Below, piece by piece: positions 19,289 to 27,471 of a stretch of 64,000 bases of DNA (the stretch's first letter is position 1; every line of letters starts with the position of its first letter). This stretch comes from Paenibacillus curdlanolyticus YK9. GTDB taxonomy: Bacteria > Bacillota > Bacilli > Paenibacillales > Paenibacillaceae. The notes under the pieces are model-generated. The model searched no databases, had not been told where the DNA came from, and saw nothing but the letters and a program-made list of their open reading frames with translations. The translations under genes were made by a program, and so were the position numbers. Location of the stretch: positions 266,363 through 330,362 of the forward strand of contig NZ_AEDD01000003.1 in the NCBI RefSeq assembly GCF_000179615.1, read 5' to 3'.

Positions 19289-20219
19289 CTGATCCCACCG
19301 CCTTCATAAATAAATCTTCCAAGGACGTGTAGCCTGCTTTAATTTGCGATACCTTCACGTCGTCCTCGGCGATCATCTGCATAACGCTTCGCCTCAGCTG
19401 GTCCAAATCTTCGCCTTGAATGACGAGCGCGCCATCTTGCATCGTAACGGAGGCGCCTCCCGCAATCATTTTGCTGCCGGCGAGCACGTCATGGCTCCAG
19501 CGAATCGAGCGGTCATCCTCCTCTTCGAAACGCAGCTCAATAATCGGTTGTCGGTACGCTGCACGCAACTCCTCCACTGTGCCAGCAATGGCAACCCGAC
19601 CGGCTGCCATAATGACCACATCATCGCAAATCGCCTCGGCATCATGAAGCACATGCGTCGAAAACAAAATCGTCGTTTCTTCCTTCAGCTCCGTCATTAG
19701 CGCCAGCACATCGCGTCTTCCAATCGGGTCCAAGGCAGACACCGGCTCATCGAGAATGAGCAGCTTTGGACTGTGCACCAAAGCCTGCGCAATCCCAAGC
19801 CGCTGCTTCATCCCTCCCGAATATCCGCCAACGCGGCGGCGAGCCGCATCCGACAGCCCGACGCGCTGCAGCAGCTCTGCTGCGCGCGTTTTAGCCATTC
19901 GTCCGCTTAATCCGCACAGCTGTCCCGCATAGATCAACAGCTCCTCGCCGCTCATCCACCCGTAGTACGATGGCGTTTGCGGTAAATAACCAATATAACG
20001 CCGGATATCCTCGCCCGCCTTCTCGCCTTGAAAGTGAATTGACCCTCCCGTCGGTCGAAGCAGTCCGGTCAGCATTCGAATCGTCGTCGTCTTGCCTGCC
20101 CCGTTGGGCCCTAACAAAGCGACGCATCGCCCCTCGCGGATGGACAAGTTCAAATGCTTCACTGCGGTCGTGCCGCCGAACGTTTGACTGAGCGCATTCG
20201 CTTGCAGCAGCGCGCTCAT
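19260..20219 (-). CDS. ABC transporter ATP-binding protein
   Basis: A 319-residue ATPase. It has Walker A GPNGAGKTTTIRML (residues ~35-50), signature YSGGMKQRLGIAQAL, Walker B LLILDEPVSALDP and H-loop FSTHVLHDAEAICD. About 100 C-terminal residues follow, as in BcrA/YtrB-like exporters for antimicrobial peptides. Its start overlaps the stop of the small upstream membrane protein by ATGA. The three genes form an operon under the palindrome at 20459-20479. Confidence 0.92.
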   Translation of the reverse strand: MSALLQANALSQTFGGTTAVKHLNLSIREGRCVALLGPNGAGKTTTIRMLTGLLRPTGGSIHFQGEKAGEDIRRYIGYLPQTPSYYGWMSGEELLIYAGQLCGLSGRMAKTRAAELLQRVGLSDAARRRVGGYSGGMKQRLGIAQALVHSPKLLILDEPVSALDPIGRRDVLALMTELKEETTILFSTHVLHDAEAICDDVVIMAAGRVAIAGTVEELRAAYRQPIIELRFEEEDDRSIRWSHDVLAGSKMIAGGASVTMQDGALVIQGEDLDQLRRSVMQMIAEDDVKVSQIKAGYTSLEDLFMKAVGSGGSMDRLIP

Positions 20220-20431
20220 CGCTGATTTTTCCGTCCGATCACGAAGAACAGCACGGGACCGACAATATTAATAAAGATGATGATCAATGCCCACATCCAC
20301 TTCGGGCCTCTGGTGGACTCCGCACGAACTAACATAATAATCGCTACTACCATCAATATGACCTGGATCGCGAACAGCGGTGCAAGTACCTTAAACAATT
20401 CCGCGGTGCTCATTGTCATCTCTGTATTCAT
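20216..20431 (-). CDS. Small membrane protein with PLDc_N domain
   Basis: A 71-residue protein with two transmembrane segments (LFAIQVILMVVAIIMLV and WMWALIIIFINIVGPVLFFVIG). This is the phospholipase-D-nuclease N-terminal (PLDc_N) module often placed first in YtrA/BcrA-type ABC operons. I choose the ATG at 20431 because AAGGGGG lies 6 bases upstream. The ATG at 20437 touches the Shine-Dalgarno sequence. Probably an accessory subunit of the ABC exporter that follows. Confidence 0.8.
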   Translation of the reverse strand: MNTEMTMSTAELFKVLAPLFAIQVILMVVAIIMLVRAESTRGPKWMWALIIIFINIVGPVLFFVIGRKNQR

Positions 20432-20458
20432 TGCCATCCCCCTTATCAATCGTTCACT

Positions 20459-20500
20459 TGTTATATTAGTAATATAACAGTAGATACACATAGTCGTAAA
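20459..20500 (-). promoter_or_regulatory. Promoter overlapped by a perfect 21-bp palindrome
   Basis: TGTTATATTAGTAATATAAC plus A (20459-20479) is a perfect inverted repeat with 10-bp arms and a 1-bp centre. On the minus strand it covers the -10 TTATAT (20472-20477), and TTTACG (20495-20500) lies 17 bp upstream as the -35. This is the expected form of a GntR (YtrA-type) repressor site controlling the ABC operon. No such regulator gene lies nearby in the window. Confidence 0.7.
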
Positions 20501-20523
20501 GCTTAATTTACGCCTCCGGCTCA

Positions 20524-20555
20524 AAAACAAAAAGCCACCCTGTCCACAGGATGGC
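20524..20555 (-). terminator. Intrinsic terminator after the M24 peptidase gene
   Basis: Minus-strand stem GCCATCCTG-TGGA-CAGGGTGGC followed by TTTTTGTTTTTG. Confidence 0.85.
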
Positions 20556-20579
20556 TCTCTGCTCCTATCATTATCCATT

Positions 20580-21866
20580 TTAACGCTCGATCAACCGCTC
20601 CCCGGTACGCGTTAAAGCGCGCGGCGGCAAGCCGTCCGGTTGGACGACATAGCTGTTTTCGATGCCCACGACACCGATGCCCGGGAACGTAAATTTCGGC
20701 TCGACAGCGATGACCATTCCCGCTTCAAGCGGGATATCAAAGCCGTTTGCAAGCACAGGCCACTCATCGATTTCAAGCCCGATTCCATGACCAAGAAACC
20801 GGACCTGATCCGCGCCAAAGCCCATAAAATGGTCCGCCAGACCAGCGTCCGCCGCCATGCGCAGTGATGCGGCATACACCTCCGAGCAGCGCGTCCCAAC
20901 AACGAGCAGACGCTCCGCTTCTCGCATGATTCGCTCTGCCGTTCCATAGGCGAATTGCAGTCTCTCCGACAACTGCCCGATAACCGCAGTCCGCGTCTGA
21001 TCGATGACATAGCCGTCTATGCAGCAGCCCAAATCGATTAAGATCGGTTCGTCTCGGACGAATCGCTTCGTGCTCACGCTTTGCGGCGCTGCTGCGCCAA
21101 GTCCACGCCCACCGGCAGGCCCGTCAAAATAAGTCGGCTCGGCCGCCGCAGCCCCTGATCCAACCATGCCCGTCAGCACTTCCTGATTGTAGCCGCGCAA
21201 ACGCATTGTACCGATATGCCCGCGAATTCGCAGTCCATACTCCACATGCGCAATCCACTCCAGCTCCGAGATTCCTTCTTTTAGCTCAGGCAACGCATCC
21301 TGAAGCGCTTCATCCAGCGCCAGTGCAGCTTGCTCAATCCGGGCAACTTCCCAATCTGACTTCACCATCCGAACGCGCCGAAGCAGCGCTGATGCGTCTT
21401 CGAGCAGTGAAGGCTGCTTGGGCTGGCTGTCTTGCTGGAGATCAGCCCCCGCCACGGTGGAGCTAGAAAAAGCTGAGGCGACTAAACCATTCAGCTTCAA
21501 GAACGTTGCAGCCGGCAGCGTGTCCAGATCCGCTCCGACCCGAGGAGCTACCGCACCACCGAAAAGGGTTGGATAGTCTCGGTTCAGCGTCGCCCCGAAT
21601 CGGCTGAACGAGCCGAGCGAAACCGTATGAACAGAAGCTTCGCCTAAGGCGCGCTCCAAGCTTCGACGTGCATACAGCGTAGGTTCGCCAACAGCCGGGA
21701 CGAACAAATAACCGCTTTGCATCGTTCCCGTCCAATATAGAATGCCTATGTTATGCGTGATGAGGACGGCATCCAGTCCTGCTTCATTCAGCGCTTGCTT
21801 CAGTCGCGCTACCCGCTGATCGATTTCCGCGGATGGCACCGTCGTATACGAGTCCTGCAAACCCAT
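20580..21866 (-). CDS. M24 family peptidase (Xaa-Pro aminopeptidase-like)
   Basis: A 428-residue protein with an N-terminal creatinase-like domain (residues ~15-160) and a pita-bread peptidase domain. The five metal ligands are visible: Asp in ILIDLGCCIDGYVIDQTRT (both Asp), His in FLGHGIGLEIDEWP, Glu in AVEPKFTFPG, and Glu in GVVGIENSYVV. It should cleave X-Pro bonds in peptides in the cytoplasm. A Gln/Ser-rich insertion (near residues 145-155) is unusual. It has its own terminator and lies just downstream of the pilus operon, with about 57 bp between them. Confidence 0.88.
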   Translation of the reverse strand: MGLQDSYTTVPSAEIDQRVARLKQALNEAGLDAVLITHNIGILYWTGTMQSGYLFVPAVGEPTLYARRSLERALGEASVHTVSLGSFSRFGATLNRDYPTLFGGAVAPRVGADLDTLPAATFLKLNGLVASAFSSSTVAGADLQQDSQPKQPSLLEDASALLRRVRMVKSDWEVARIEQAALALDEALQDALPELKEGISELEWIAHVEYGLRIRGHIGTMRLRGYNQEVLTGMVGSGAAAAEPTYFDGPAGGRGLGAAAPQSVSTKRFVRDEPILIDLGCCIDGYVIDQTRTAVIGQLSERLQFAYGTAERIMREAERLLVVGTRCSEVYAASLRMAADAGLADHFMGFGADQVRFLGHGIGLEIDEWPVLANGFDIPLEAGMVIAVEPKFTFPGIGVVGIENSYVVQPDGLPPRALTRTGERLIER

Positions 21867-21922
21867 TCCTAATCAACTCCGTTCCTCACATTCCCCCATT
21901 ACATCAGGTTTCGCCTCCTGCG

Positions 21923-22405
21923 TCAATGAACGAGCTCAGCCGCCCCCTTCACATACCAATCGATTGGTTCAATCGCCCGGAATGCACGAGGATAGTGAAG
22001 ATGAATAATGAGCACTACGCCCGGCTGCTCCAGCGTTACCTCATACTCGTATGCCGCATTCCGATAGGTATAAGGAAAAGTGCGATCCCCATTCACGACC
22101 TCAAAAACAACGACCTCGACCCTCTCTCGCAAAAATGAGTTCGGCAGCGGCGCAAGCGCGTCGTCCAGCAGCAAGTTTGCTTGCAAATAACGCTGCGCCT
22201 CGGCTTCCGCCTCAGTTGGATCAATCCGAATCCGCCCGCTCGCAAGCTCGCTCATGTCAATCTGCTGAGCTGCCGCATGCGCAGCTCGATTGACCGCATG
22301 CTTGCCCTGGAACAATGCCTTCATCGCCATTTCCTCGTCCATCTGCTGGCCTTGCGCCGTCGTCCAGACGACAGCCATAAGCACGAATAACAACAGCTTC
22401 TCCAT
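21923..22405 (-). CDS. Tad-locus exported protein, TadE-like (160 residues)
   Basis: An N-terminal hydrophobic stretch (MEKLLLFVLMAVVWTTAQG) is followed by a soluble domain with QGKHAVNRAAHAAAQQIDM, similar in style to TadE/TadF pseudopilins, in which an N-terminal helix is followed by a beta-rich part. I see no clear sequence-level match. It is the last gene of the Tad-like operon, 43 bp after the preceding pseudopilin-like gene. Probably a minor pilin or envelope component. Confidence 0.6.
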   Translation of the reverse strand: MEKLLLFVLMAVVWTTAQGQQMDEEMAMKALFQGKHAVNRAAHAAAQQIDMSELASGRIRIDPTEAEAEAQRYLQANLLLDDALAPLPNSFLRERVEVVVFEVVNGDRTFPYTYRNAAYEYEVTLEQPGVVLIIHLHYPRAFRAIEPIDWYVKGAAELVH

Positions 22406-22448
22406 CTACACACCTCGCCACATCTATCGCTGCGTGTCTTACCCAATT

Positions 22449-22877
22449 TTACGGAACAAACTCGCTCATTTTCATGCCCGTTGCCCGCATTCGCGCGTCC
22501 GCTGGAGGCGGCTCGATTCCAACCAGCCGATCGATGGCAAACAGACCGTCATACGGATAACTGACCGTAAGCGCAAGTCCTATGCCGCGCAGCACAGGCG
22601 CCGAAGCACTCGTGGCGATACTGCCGTCCGTCGATGTTACGTCGTATTCGATGTCATCCGGCCTCAGCCCTATCGCTGCAAGCCGCTGCTTGGATTGATT
22701 GATCATCGTCGCATCAATATAACCGTGGCTGCCGTTGGCGCCGACCTCCAGCAAATAATCCGCCTCTTGCTGCAGCGCCGCTTGCCTAACGATCAGCACA
22801 TGCTTATAGATCGGCGAGAACATCATCCAGCACAGCAGCCCTGCAAACAGTACAAATATTAAAATGCTTCGCATCAT
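22449..22877 (-). CDS. Tad-locus pseudopilin-like protein (142 residues)
   Basis: The N-terminus MMRSILIFVLFAGLLCWMMF is a single membrane helix, followed by a helical stalk (HVLIVRQAALQQEADYLLEV) and a globular beta region. This matches TadE-like pseudopilins in shape. Two adjacent ATGs (22877 and 22874) follow GGAGATGG. It shares with the two small ORFs upstream an N-terminus of Met, Arg and a hydrophobic run. Probably a minor pilin; the exact family is not established. Confidence 0.6.
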   Translation of the reverse strand: MMRSILIFVLFAGLLCWMMFSPIYKHVLIVRQAALQQEADYLLEVGANGSHGYIDATMINQSKQRLAAIGLRPDDIEYDVTSTDGSIATSASAPVLRGIGLALTVSYPYDGLFAIDRLVGIEPPPADARMRATGMKMSEFVP

Positions 22878-22913
22878 CCATCTCCGTTATCACACGCCAT
22901 ATGTCGTCACCGA

Positions 22914-23060
22914 CTATGGGCTCATCCGCCGAATCGAGCCGCCCATATGCTCGCCGCTCTGTTTCAGCTGCTCCGTGGCGCCATCATTTCCTCCGACCAC
23001 CTGCTCATAGATTAAAACGACGGTGATCAATAACAACACGGTCATTAACAGCGCCCTCAT
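22914..23060 (-). CDS. Small Tad-locus pilin-like protein 2 (48 residues)
   Basis: ATG 23060 follows AAAGGGA. The protein is an N-terminal helix (MRALLMTVLLLITVVLIYEQ) and a polar tail ending in SIRRMSP. It is clearly related to the neighbouring 49-residue ORF, with the shared pattern MR-x-hydrophobic-(M/I)TV, and so a likely tandem duplicate. Size and position fit a Flp-type pilin, although the usual Gly/Glu processing motif is not evident. Confidence 0.6.
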   Translation of the reverse strand: MRALLMTVLLLITVVLIYEQVVGGNDGATEQLKQSGEHMGGSIRRMSP

Positions 23061-23084
23061 TGACACCGTCCCTTTCCATCAGCA

Positions 23085-23234
23085 TTACGGCTTCAGCGTG
23101 CTGATTTTCGTATTCGCATTCGTTCCTTGCGTCAAAATCTGCTCCTTCGTGCCAGTCTGGTCTGCCGATATTATCGTATTGAACATGACGATGACAACTA
23201 CGATCATCATGACCGTAATTAAAATATTGCGCAT
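23085..23234 (-). CDS. Small Tad-locus pilin-like protein 1 (49 residues)
   Basis: ATG 23234 sits behind a strong AAAGGAGGTGAAAGG, the best ribosome site in the operon, as expected for an abundant subunit. The product is a hydrophobic N-terminus (MRNILITVMMIVVVIVMFNT) plus a polar, Thr/Asn-rich tail. It lies between tadC and its 48-residue paralogue. I propose that it is a pilin-like subunit of the Tad machine. Confidence 0.62.
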   Translation of the reverse strand: MRNILITVMMIVVVIVMFNTIISADQTGTKEQILTQGTNANTKISTLKP

Positions 23235-23282
23235 CCTTTCACCTCCTTTACGTTAGCGCTCCAACATTGCACTCCTCTCGGC

Positions 23283-24182
23283 TCAGCTGCCTAGCGACTC
23301 AAACAGCTTCTGCCCTTCCCGCACCCAAGGATAAATAAACACCTGAAACGTGTAGAGGATCGGAATGCCCGCGACTACAAACAACGCATAGGAGGTCGTC
23401 TCCTTGCGGCTCTCTTTGGCAAGCTCCAGCTTCTCCTTATAATCTTGAATGCGCTGGCGCAGCAGCGAATAAAACTCCTCGCTTTCATGAAGCCTCAGCG
23501 AATCGAGCGTTTCGACGAAGCTGGCGCCATCCTCTGTCCCCAAGCGAAGCTTGAAGCGGCGGAGCGCTTCTTCGGCATCATGGTACCATTCCGCCAGCAG
23601 CCGCTGCATATCGCTTTGCAGCACCTTGGCAAATGGAACGCACCGCGACAGCTTCGTGTGCAGATGAAGATTGGCTCCAGCAAAATACAGCAGCTGATTG
23701 CTAATGACATGCACTTCTTTCGTAATGCGCTGCGCCCTTACGCGATGAATCGAGCGGAGCCATGCCAGATCAAACCGACAGATGAGAAACAACGCTGCCC
23801 CTCCGCCAAATAAAGCAATCGGCGGCCAGCTCTTGGCTGCCAATAGCCACCCTATGCTCGCCACCCCCGCCAAAACCGGCATCGCAACAAGAGCGATCCG
23901 CCGACAAGCGATGTACAGCGCTGCGTCGCCATCGAAACCGCAGCCGCCTAGCAGCGCTTCCCGTTCTACAAATACAGGATGCGCCCGAGATAGTCGAAGC
24001 CGCTCAAGCCAGCGATCGGACATGGAAGCGGTCGTCCAACGCAAGCCAGTGAGATGCGCCCATCGCGGCGGTCGTTCCGGCACGAATCGAAGCAGGCTGG
24101 ACACGGTCCAGAAAAGCACAATAAATTGCAGCACAGCGCCCGCTCCCAGCGTCAGTTTGCTTACCCATTCATTGGTTGCCAA
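23283..24182 (-). CDS. tadC: Tad/type II secretion inner-membrane protein TadC
   Basis: A 299-residue T2SF-like protein. It has an N-terminal membrane segment, two more near residues 90-130, a cytoplasmic helical domain (ALRRFKLRLGTEDGASFVETL), and a C-terminal membrane helix (TSYALFVVAGIPILYTFQVF). It starts at TTG 24182 behind GGAGGAGCAGC. With TadB it would form the platform on which the TadA ATPase acts. Confidence 0.82.
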   Translation of the reverse strand: MATNEWVSKLTLGAGAVLQFIVLFWTVSSLLRFVPERPPRWAHLTGLRWTTASMSDRWLERLRLSRAHPVFVEREALLGGCGFDGDAALYIACRRIALVAMPVLAGVASIGWLLAAKSWPPIALFGGGAALFLICRFDLAWLRSIHRVRAQRITKEVHVISNQLLYFAGANLHLHTKLSRCVPFAKVLQSDMQRLLAEWYHDAEEALRRFKLRLGTEDGASFVETLDSLRLHESEEFYSLLRQRIQDYKEKLELAKESRKETTSYALFVVAGIPILYTFQVFIYPWVREGQKLFESLGS

Positions 24183-24194
24183 GCTGCTCCTCCT

Positions 24195-25130
24195 TTACAT
24201 TTTGCGGCGTGAAAGCCATATGCCCATCACGAATGAGCCAAATATTAGCACAAGCGAGTTTAAAACAAGATCTCTGCCCTTCGGATCAAGCACATAGTAC
24301 CGATAAGCGCTGTCCGGGTTATAGTGAAGATTGATGCCGATGAACAAGAACAGAAACAGAATCGGCGTAAAGTTGGCAATCCGTATCTCAAGAAGCTTGC
24401 TTCGCTCCTGCTCGTTTGCTCGGCGGGCGCGCCGCATGTCCGTCAACAGTTCCCGCAGGCTATCGCTGATCGGATTTCCTTCAGAAAGCGCAACACGCAG
24501 GATATTAGCAAAGTAATTGCCCCAAACATGTCCCAGCGCAGCTGCAAACACGCGAAGGCTCGCTTCATCGTCCCCCTTCACAGATAAGTTGCGATATAGC
24601 TGCTCGAATACGGCTTGCATCGGCGCTGGCAGCCGCCTCTCCTCCACTGTCCGCTGCAGCGCATGCCGAATTTGACGTTCGCCCGTGACCAGATAACATT
24701 GATAAAAAAGCTCGACCGCAGGCAAAAAATCGATCCGCGTCTGCAGTTGCCGCTGCAGCAGCGCTGTTCGGAATACGACATAAGGCGTCAGGCCAGCAAC
24801 CGCGCCAAGCATCAGCGTTCCTTTCATGCTTTGGAATAAGAGTGCGCCTGCGAGCATCCCTGCGGCAGCAAGCAGGATGGACAACAACATGAAGGATGTC
24901 GGAACGAGCGGTACACGCAGCGACTCTAACAAATCGGACAAATGGCGATAAAGCTTTCCCCACTGCTTAAGCGCAGCGTCCGCCTGCTCGAGCAATCCCT
25001 GCTTCTGCTTGTAACGCAGTCTGGCAGACCGAAGCTGCTGCTCGACAGACATTCCAATAAGGCTGCGCAGAATGGCATATAACGAGAGAAACAGCCCAAC
25101 CAGCAGCATTGCAATCAGCCAACCGCTCAT
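24195..25130 (-). CDS. tadB: Tad/type II secretion inner-membrane protein TadB
   Basis: A 311-residue protein. A first membrane segment (WLIAMLLVGLFLSLYAIL), a pair near residues 80-125 and a final pair flank a T2SF helical domain containing the family-like stretch ALSEGNPISDSLRELLTDMRRARRANEQERSKLL. Its ATG overlaps the tadA stop as ATGA, so translation is coupled. It pairs with TadC. Confidence 0.85.
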   Translation of the reverse strand: MSGWLIAMLLVGLFLSLYAILRSLIGMSVEQQLRSARLRYKQKQGLLEQADAALKQWGKLYRHLSDLLESLRVPLVPTSFMLLSILLAAAGMLAGALLFQSMKGTLMLGAVAGLTPYVVFRTALLQRQLQTRIDFLPAVELFYQCYLVTGERQIRHALQRTVEERRLPAPMQAVFEQLYRNLSVKGDDEASLRVFAAALGHVWGNYFANILRVALSEGNPISDSLRELLTDMRRARRANEQERSKLLEIRIANFTPILFLFLFIGINLHYNPDSAYRYYVLDPKGRDLVLNSLVLIFGSFVMGIWLSRRKM

Positions 25131-26638
25131 TGAACCGCCCCCTCAGCATCGAGCCCAACGCCCCGGACATGCCTGACATGTCCAGCCGCCTCTGCAGCAC
25201 CGGCAACCGCACCGGCAACCGCACCGGCAACCGCGCCAGCTCCCGCAAACAAACCCGCCGTATCAACGCCATATCGCCGAAACCGTTCCATCGCCCGCTG
25301 CGACGGCATAGCAGGCATTCGCCAATCGGAGAGTGACTCATCGAACCGTATCCAATCCTTCACCGTGACCGCGCCGTCATGCCAACCGATTTCGCCAATC
25401 CGGCATACGCGCCGCTTGCCATTGACAAGGCGAAGCTCAATGCCAATCTGCGTCACGTATTCGGCAATCCGCTTCGTCAAGCGCTCGGGATTCATCGCTC
25501 TGCCGTCCTGCATGCACATATCGCTAACGGCTTCAGGCACATCCTCCAGCGTGTTCGCATGGACCGTTGTCATGCTTCCCTCATGGCCTCGCGTACAGGC
25601 GCGGACATAAATATTCGCGTCCTGATCCCTAATTTCGGCATGAACAATGCGCTGAGGCGACTGCCGCAATGCGAGCTTAAACGCCTGTGAGGATCGGTGC
25701 AGCGCATCATCCTCATCAAACTCGTACTCCACCGCGTTCTTATGCGGGAAATCGCGATGAATCATCATCTCGAAGCGATTTTCTAGCGTGATGATTCGTT
25801 CCTCATCCGGCAGCTCCGCAATTAACGCTTTCATTAGATGGGTCTTGCCTGAGTTGGTTGGCCCGATAATGACGACATTAAACCGCGCATCGAGCATCGC
25901 AAGCAGCAGGCGGCGAATCTGCTCATTAATGGTCCCGTATGCGGCTTCGCATAGTTCGGACAATTGAAACGCCTGCACCGTATAAAATCGAATGGTCAAC
26001 GTCGGCGAAGCGGTGAATCCAAACCCTGTCATCGTGACGCGCGAGCCATCCTGCAGCATCACCTCAGCCCAACGCTTGCGCGGATTGATCCGGTCGTTGT
26101 TATAGAGAACTAGATTTTGCTGAATGCGTTCAACATCCCGGATGGAGGCAAAGCCAAATCGTGAAGGAACGGATCGGCCGCTGCGAACCTCGTAAATGCG
26201 AGTGCCTACGACTTGGATTTCCTCCAGCCCGACGCGATCGGCAAGCGCAAGTTCCAGCACGTTCATCCCTATCACTTCGGCGAACAGCGCCTCCGCAATC
26301 GACTCATATGGAATATGCTGTCCCTGCAGCTCGTGAATGCGGTGGCGCAGCAGCCAGTCGTTAATGAGCGCAAGCACATGCTCGCGATCCTTGGCGAATC
26401 CGAGCACCGCCCGATTCAACCGCTCGCCATATTGCCGCCGCTCCTCCTCTGTCAGCCCCCGAGGCGAGGAAAGATAGGCACGAATCTCATCGGCCAGCCT
26501 TCCAAAGCCTCCTCCGTTGTCCCCTTCCAGCAGCTTGCCTTCCTCCGATGCCCCGTCAGGCTCGGAGAGTTCCCTCCCGCTCCTTAACCGGGTGGAAAAC
26601 GCCGAAGGCGAAAACCGTTCCTGCCCGCTTCCGATCAT
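25127..26638 (-). CDS. tadA: Tad pilus ATPase TadA/CpaF
   Basis: A 503-residue secretion ATPase. It has an N-terminal helical domain, then Walker A GPTNSGKTHLMKAL, Asp box ERIITLENRFEMMI, Walker B QRIVHAEIRDQ and the His box region RGHEGSMTTVHANTLEDVPEA. It powers pilus assembly from the cytoplasm. I use ATG 26638, which overlaps the upstream TadZ-like stop as ATGA. A start at 26731 would overlap that gene by 97 bp. The last ~45 residues are an Ala/Gly-rich tail encoded by a 12-bp tandem repeat. Confidence 0.9.
   Translation of the reverse strand: MIGSGQERFSPSAFSTRLRSGRELSEPDGASEEGKLLEGDNGGGFGRLADEIRAYLSSPRGLTEEERRQYGERLNRAVLGFAKDREHVLALINDWLLRHRIHELQGQHIPYESIAEALFAEVIGMNVLELALADRVGLEEIQVVGTRIYEVRSGRSVPSRFGFASIRDVERIQQNLVLYNNDRINPRKRWAEVMLQDGSRVTMTGFGFTASPTLTIRFYTVQAFQLSELCEAAYGTINEQIRRLLLAMLDARFNVVIIGPTNSGKTHLMKALIAELPDEERIITLENRFEMMIHRDFPHKNAVEYEFDEDDALHRSSQAFKLALRQSPQRIVHAEIRDQDANIYVRACTRGHEGSMTTVHANTLEDVPEAVSDMCMQDGRAMNPERLTKRIAEYVTQIGIELRLVNGKRRVCRIGEIGWHDGAVTVKDWIRFDESLSDWRMPAMPSQRAMERFRRYGVDTAGLFAGAGAVAGAVAGAVAGAAEAAGHVRHVRGVGLDAEGAVQ
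25199..25234 (-). repeat. 12-bp tandem repeat in the tadA C-terminus
   Basis: Three perfect copies of ACCGGCAACCGC (plus-strand sense) encode a repeating Gly-Ala-Val-Ala unit in frame (AGAVAGAVAGAVAGA). Copy number could vary without breaking the frame. Confidence 0.85.
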
Positions 26639-27471
26639 GAACCCACCCCGTTGCGATGCGCCAACAGCTTGCGATACCACGGCTGCACCTGCATAACAGG
26701 CCGGCTCCTCATGCCCGTTTGCCGTATCCACCGCTCCGCTGGCTGCCGCATCGTTGCGCGACCTTCAGCCCGCTTCAGCCAATGCTGATATTGCCCGCTA
26801 TCCAGCTGCAGCAGCAACGGCTCGGACAGCTGAAGTTCTCCGGCAAGCGGCAGCCCTGTTTCTTTTTGAATATTTTTCACATTGAACCCTCCGTTTCGCC
26901 ATGGCGAATGTATAACGACCAGCTCATAATCAACAGAAGAGACGCCGAAGAGCGGCGATACTTGCCCGATCCATCGGTTCCAATCCTCTTGAAAATGCGA
27001 TAACGCCCCTGTTGTCACAAGCACCCGTGTCGTCGCTGCACGTATGGCGCAGACGGTTGCCGCATTATCCCAATAAGCGCCAACATCCGCGATAACGATA
27101 TCGAATGCCTGCCTTGCCGTTTCCAACAAAAAATCGACGTCATCGGCCGTGTAGAACTCTGCTTGATCCCTCTCCAAATTACCAAACAGTACGCATACCC
27201 CATCAATTCCTTCAACCCGATACGCCGCTCGACGAAGCTGATCTGCGCCAAGCGAGCGGTCCCGCAGCTCCGGCCGAATGCTGTCCAGCCCCGTTTCTGG
27301 CCGGTCAATGCCGATGTAACGCTGAATCTTCGCGCTCTTCAGGTTTAAGCACAGATAGCCGATCTCCGCCTCGCTTTGCTCTGCCATTCGGCATGCAGCG
27401 GCAAATGCCGCTACTGTCGTCCCGATGTTCGGCGTCGTTCCGACGAAGGTCAGGAGCGGAGCAAGCGTCAT
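26635..27471 (-). CDS. tadZ: TadZ/CpaE-like ParA-type ATPase with degenerate P-loop
   Basis: A 278-residue MinD/ParA-fold protein. The P-loop region reads FVGTTPNIGTTVAAFAAA where KGGxGKT is expected, so the signature Lys residues are missing. Other strands persist (FDIVIADVGAYWDNAATVC, ATTRVLVTTGALSHF). TadZ proteins localise the Tad machine at the pole and often have atypical Walker motifs. ATGA overlaps at both ends couple it to cpaB and tadA. Confidence 0.75.
   Translation of the reverse strand: MTLAPLLTFVGTTPNIGTTVAAFAAACRMAEQSEAEIGYLCLNLKSAKIQRYIGIDRPETGLDSIRPELRDRSLGADQLRRAAYRVEGIDGVCVLFGNLERDQAEFYTADDVDFLLETARQAFDIVIADVGAYWDNAATVCAIRAATTRVLVTTGALSHFQEDWNRWIGQVSPLFGVSSVDYELVVIHSPWRNGGFNVKNIQKETGLPLAGELQLSEPLLLQLDSGQYQHWLKRAEGRATMRQPAERWIRQTGMRSRPVMQVQPWYRKLLAHRNGVGS

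Noticed and set aside
25199-25234. A CRISPR-like array
   Set aside because: The repeats are 12 bp, contiguous, without spacers and in frame within tadA.
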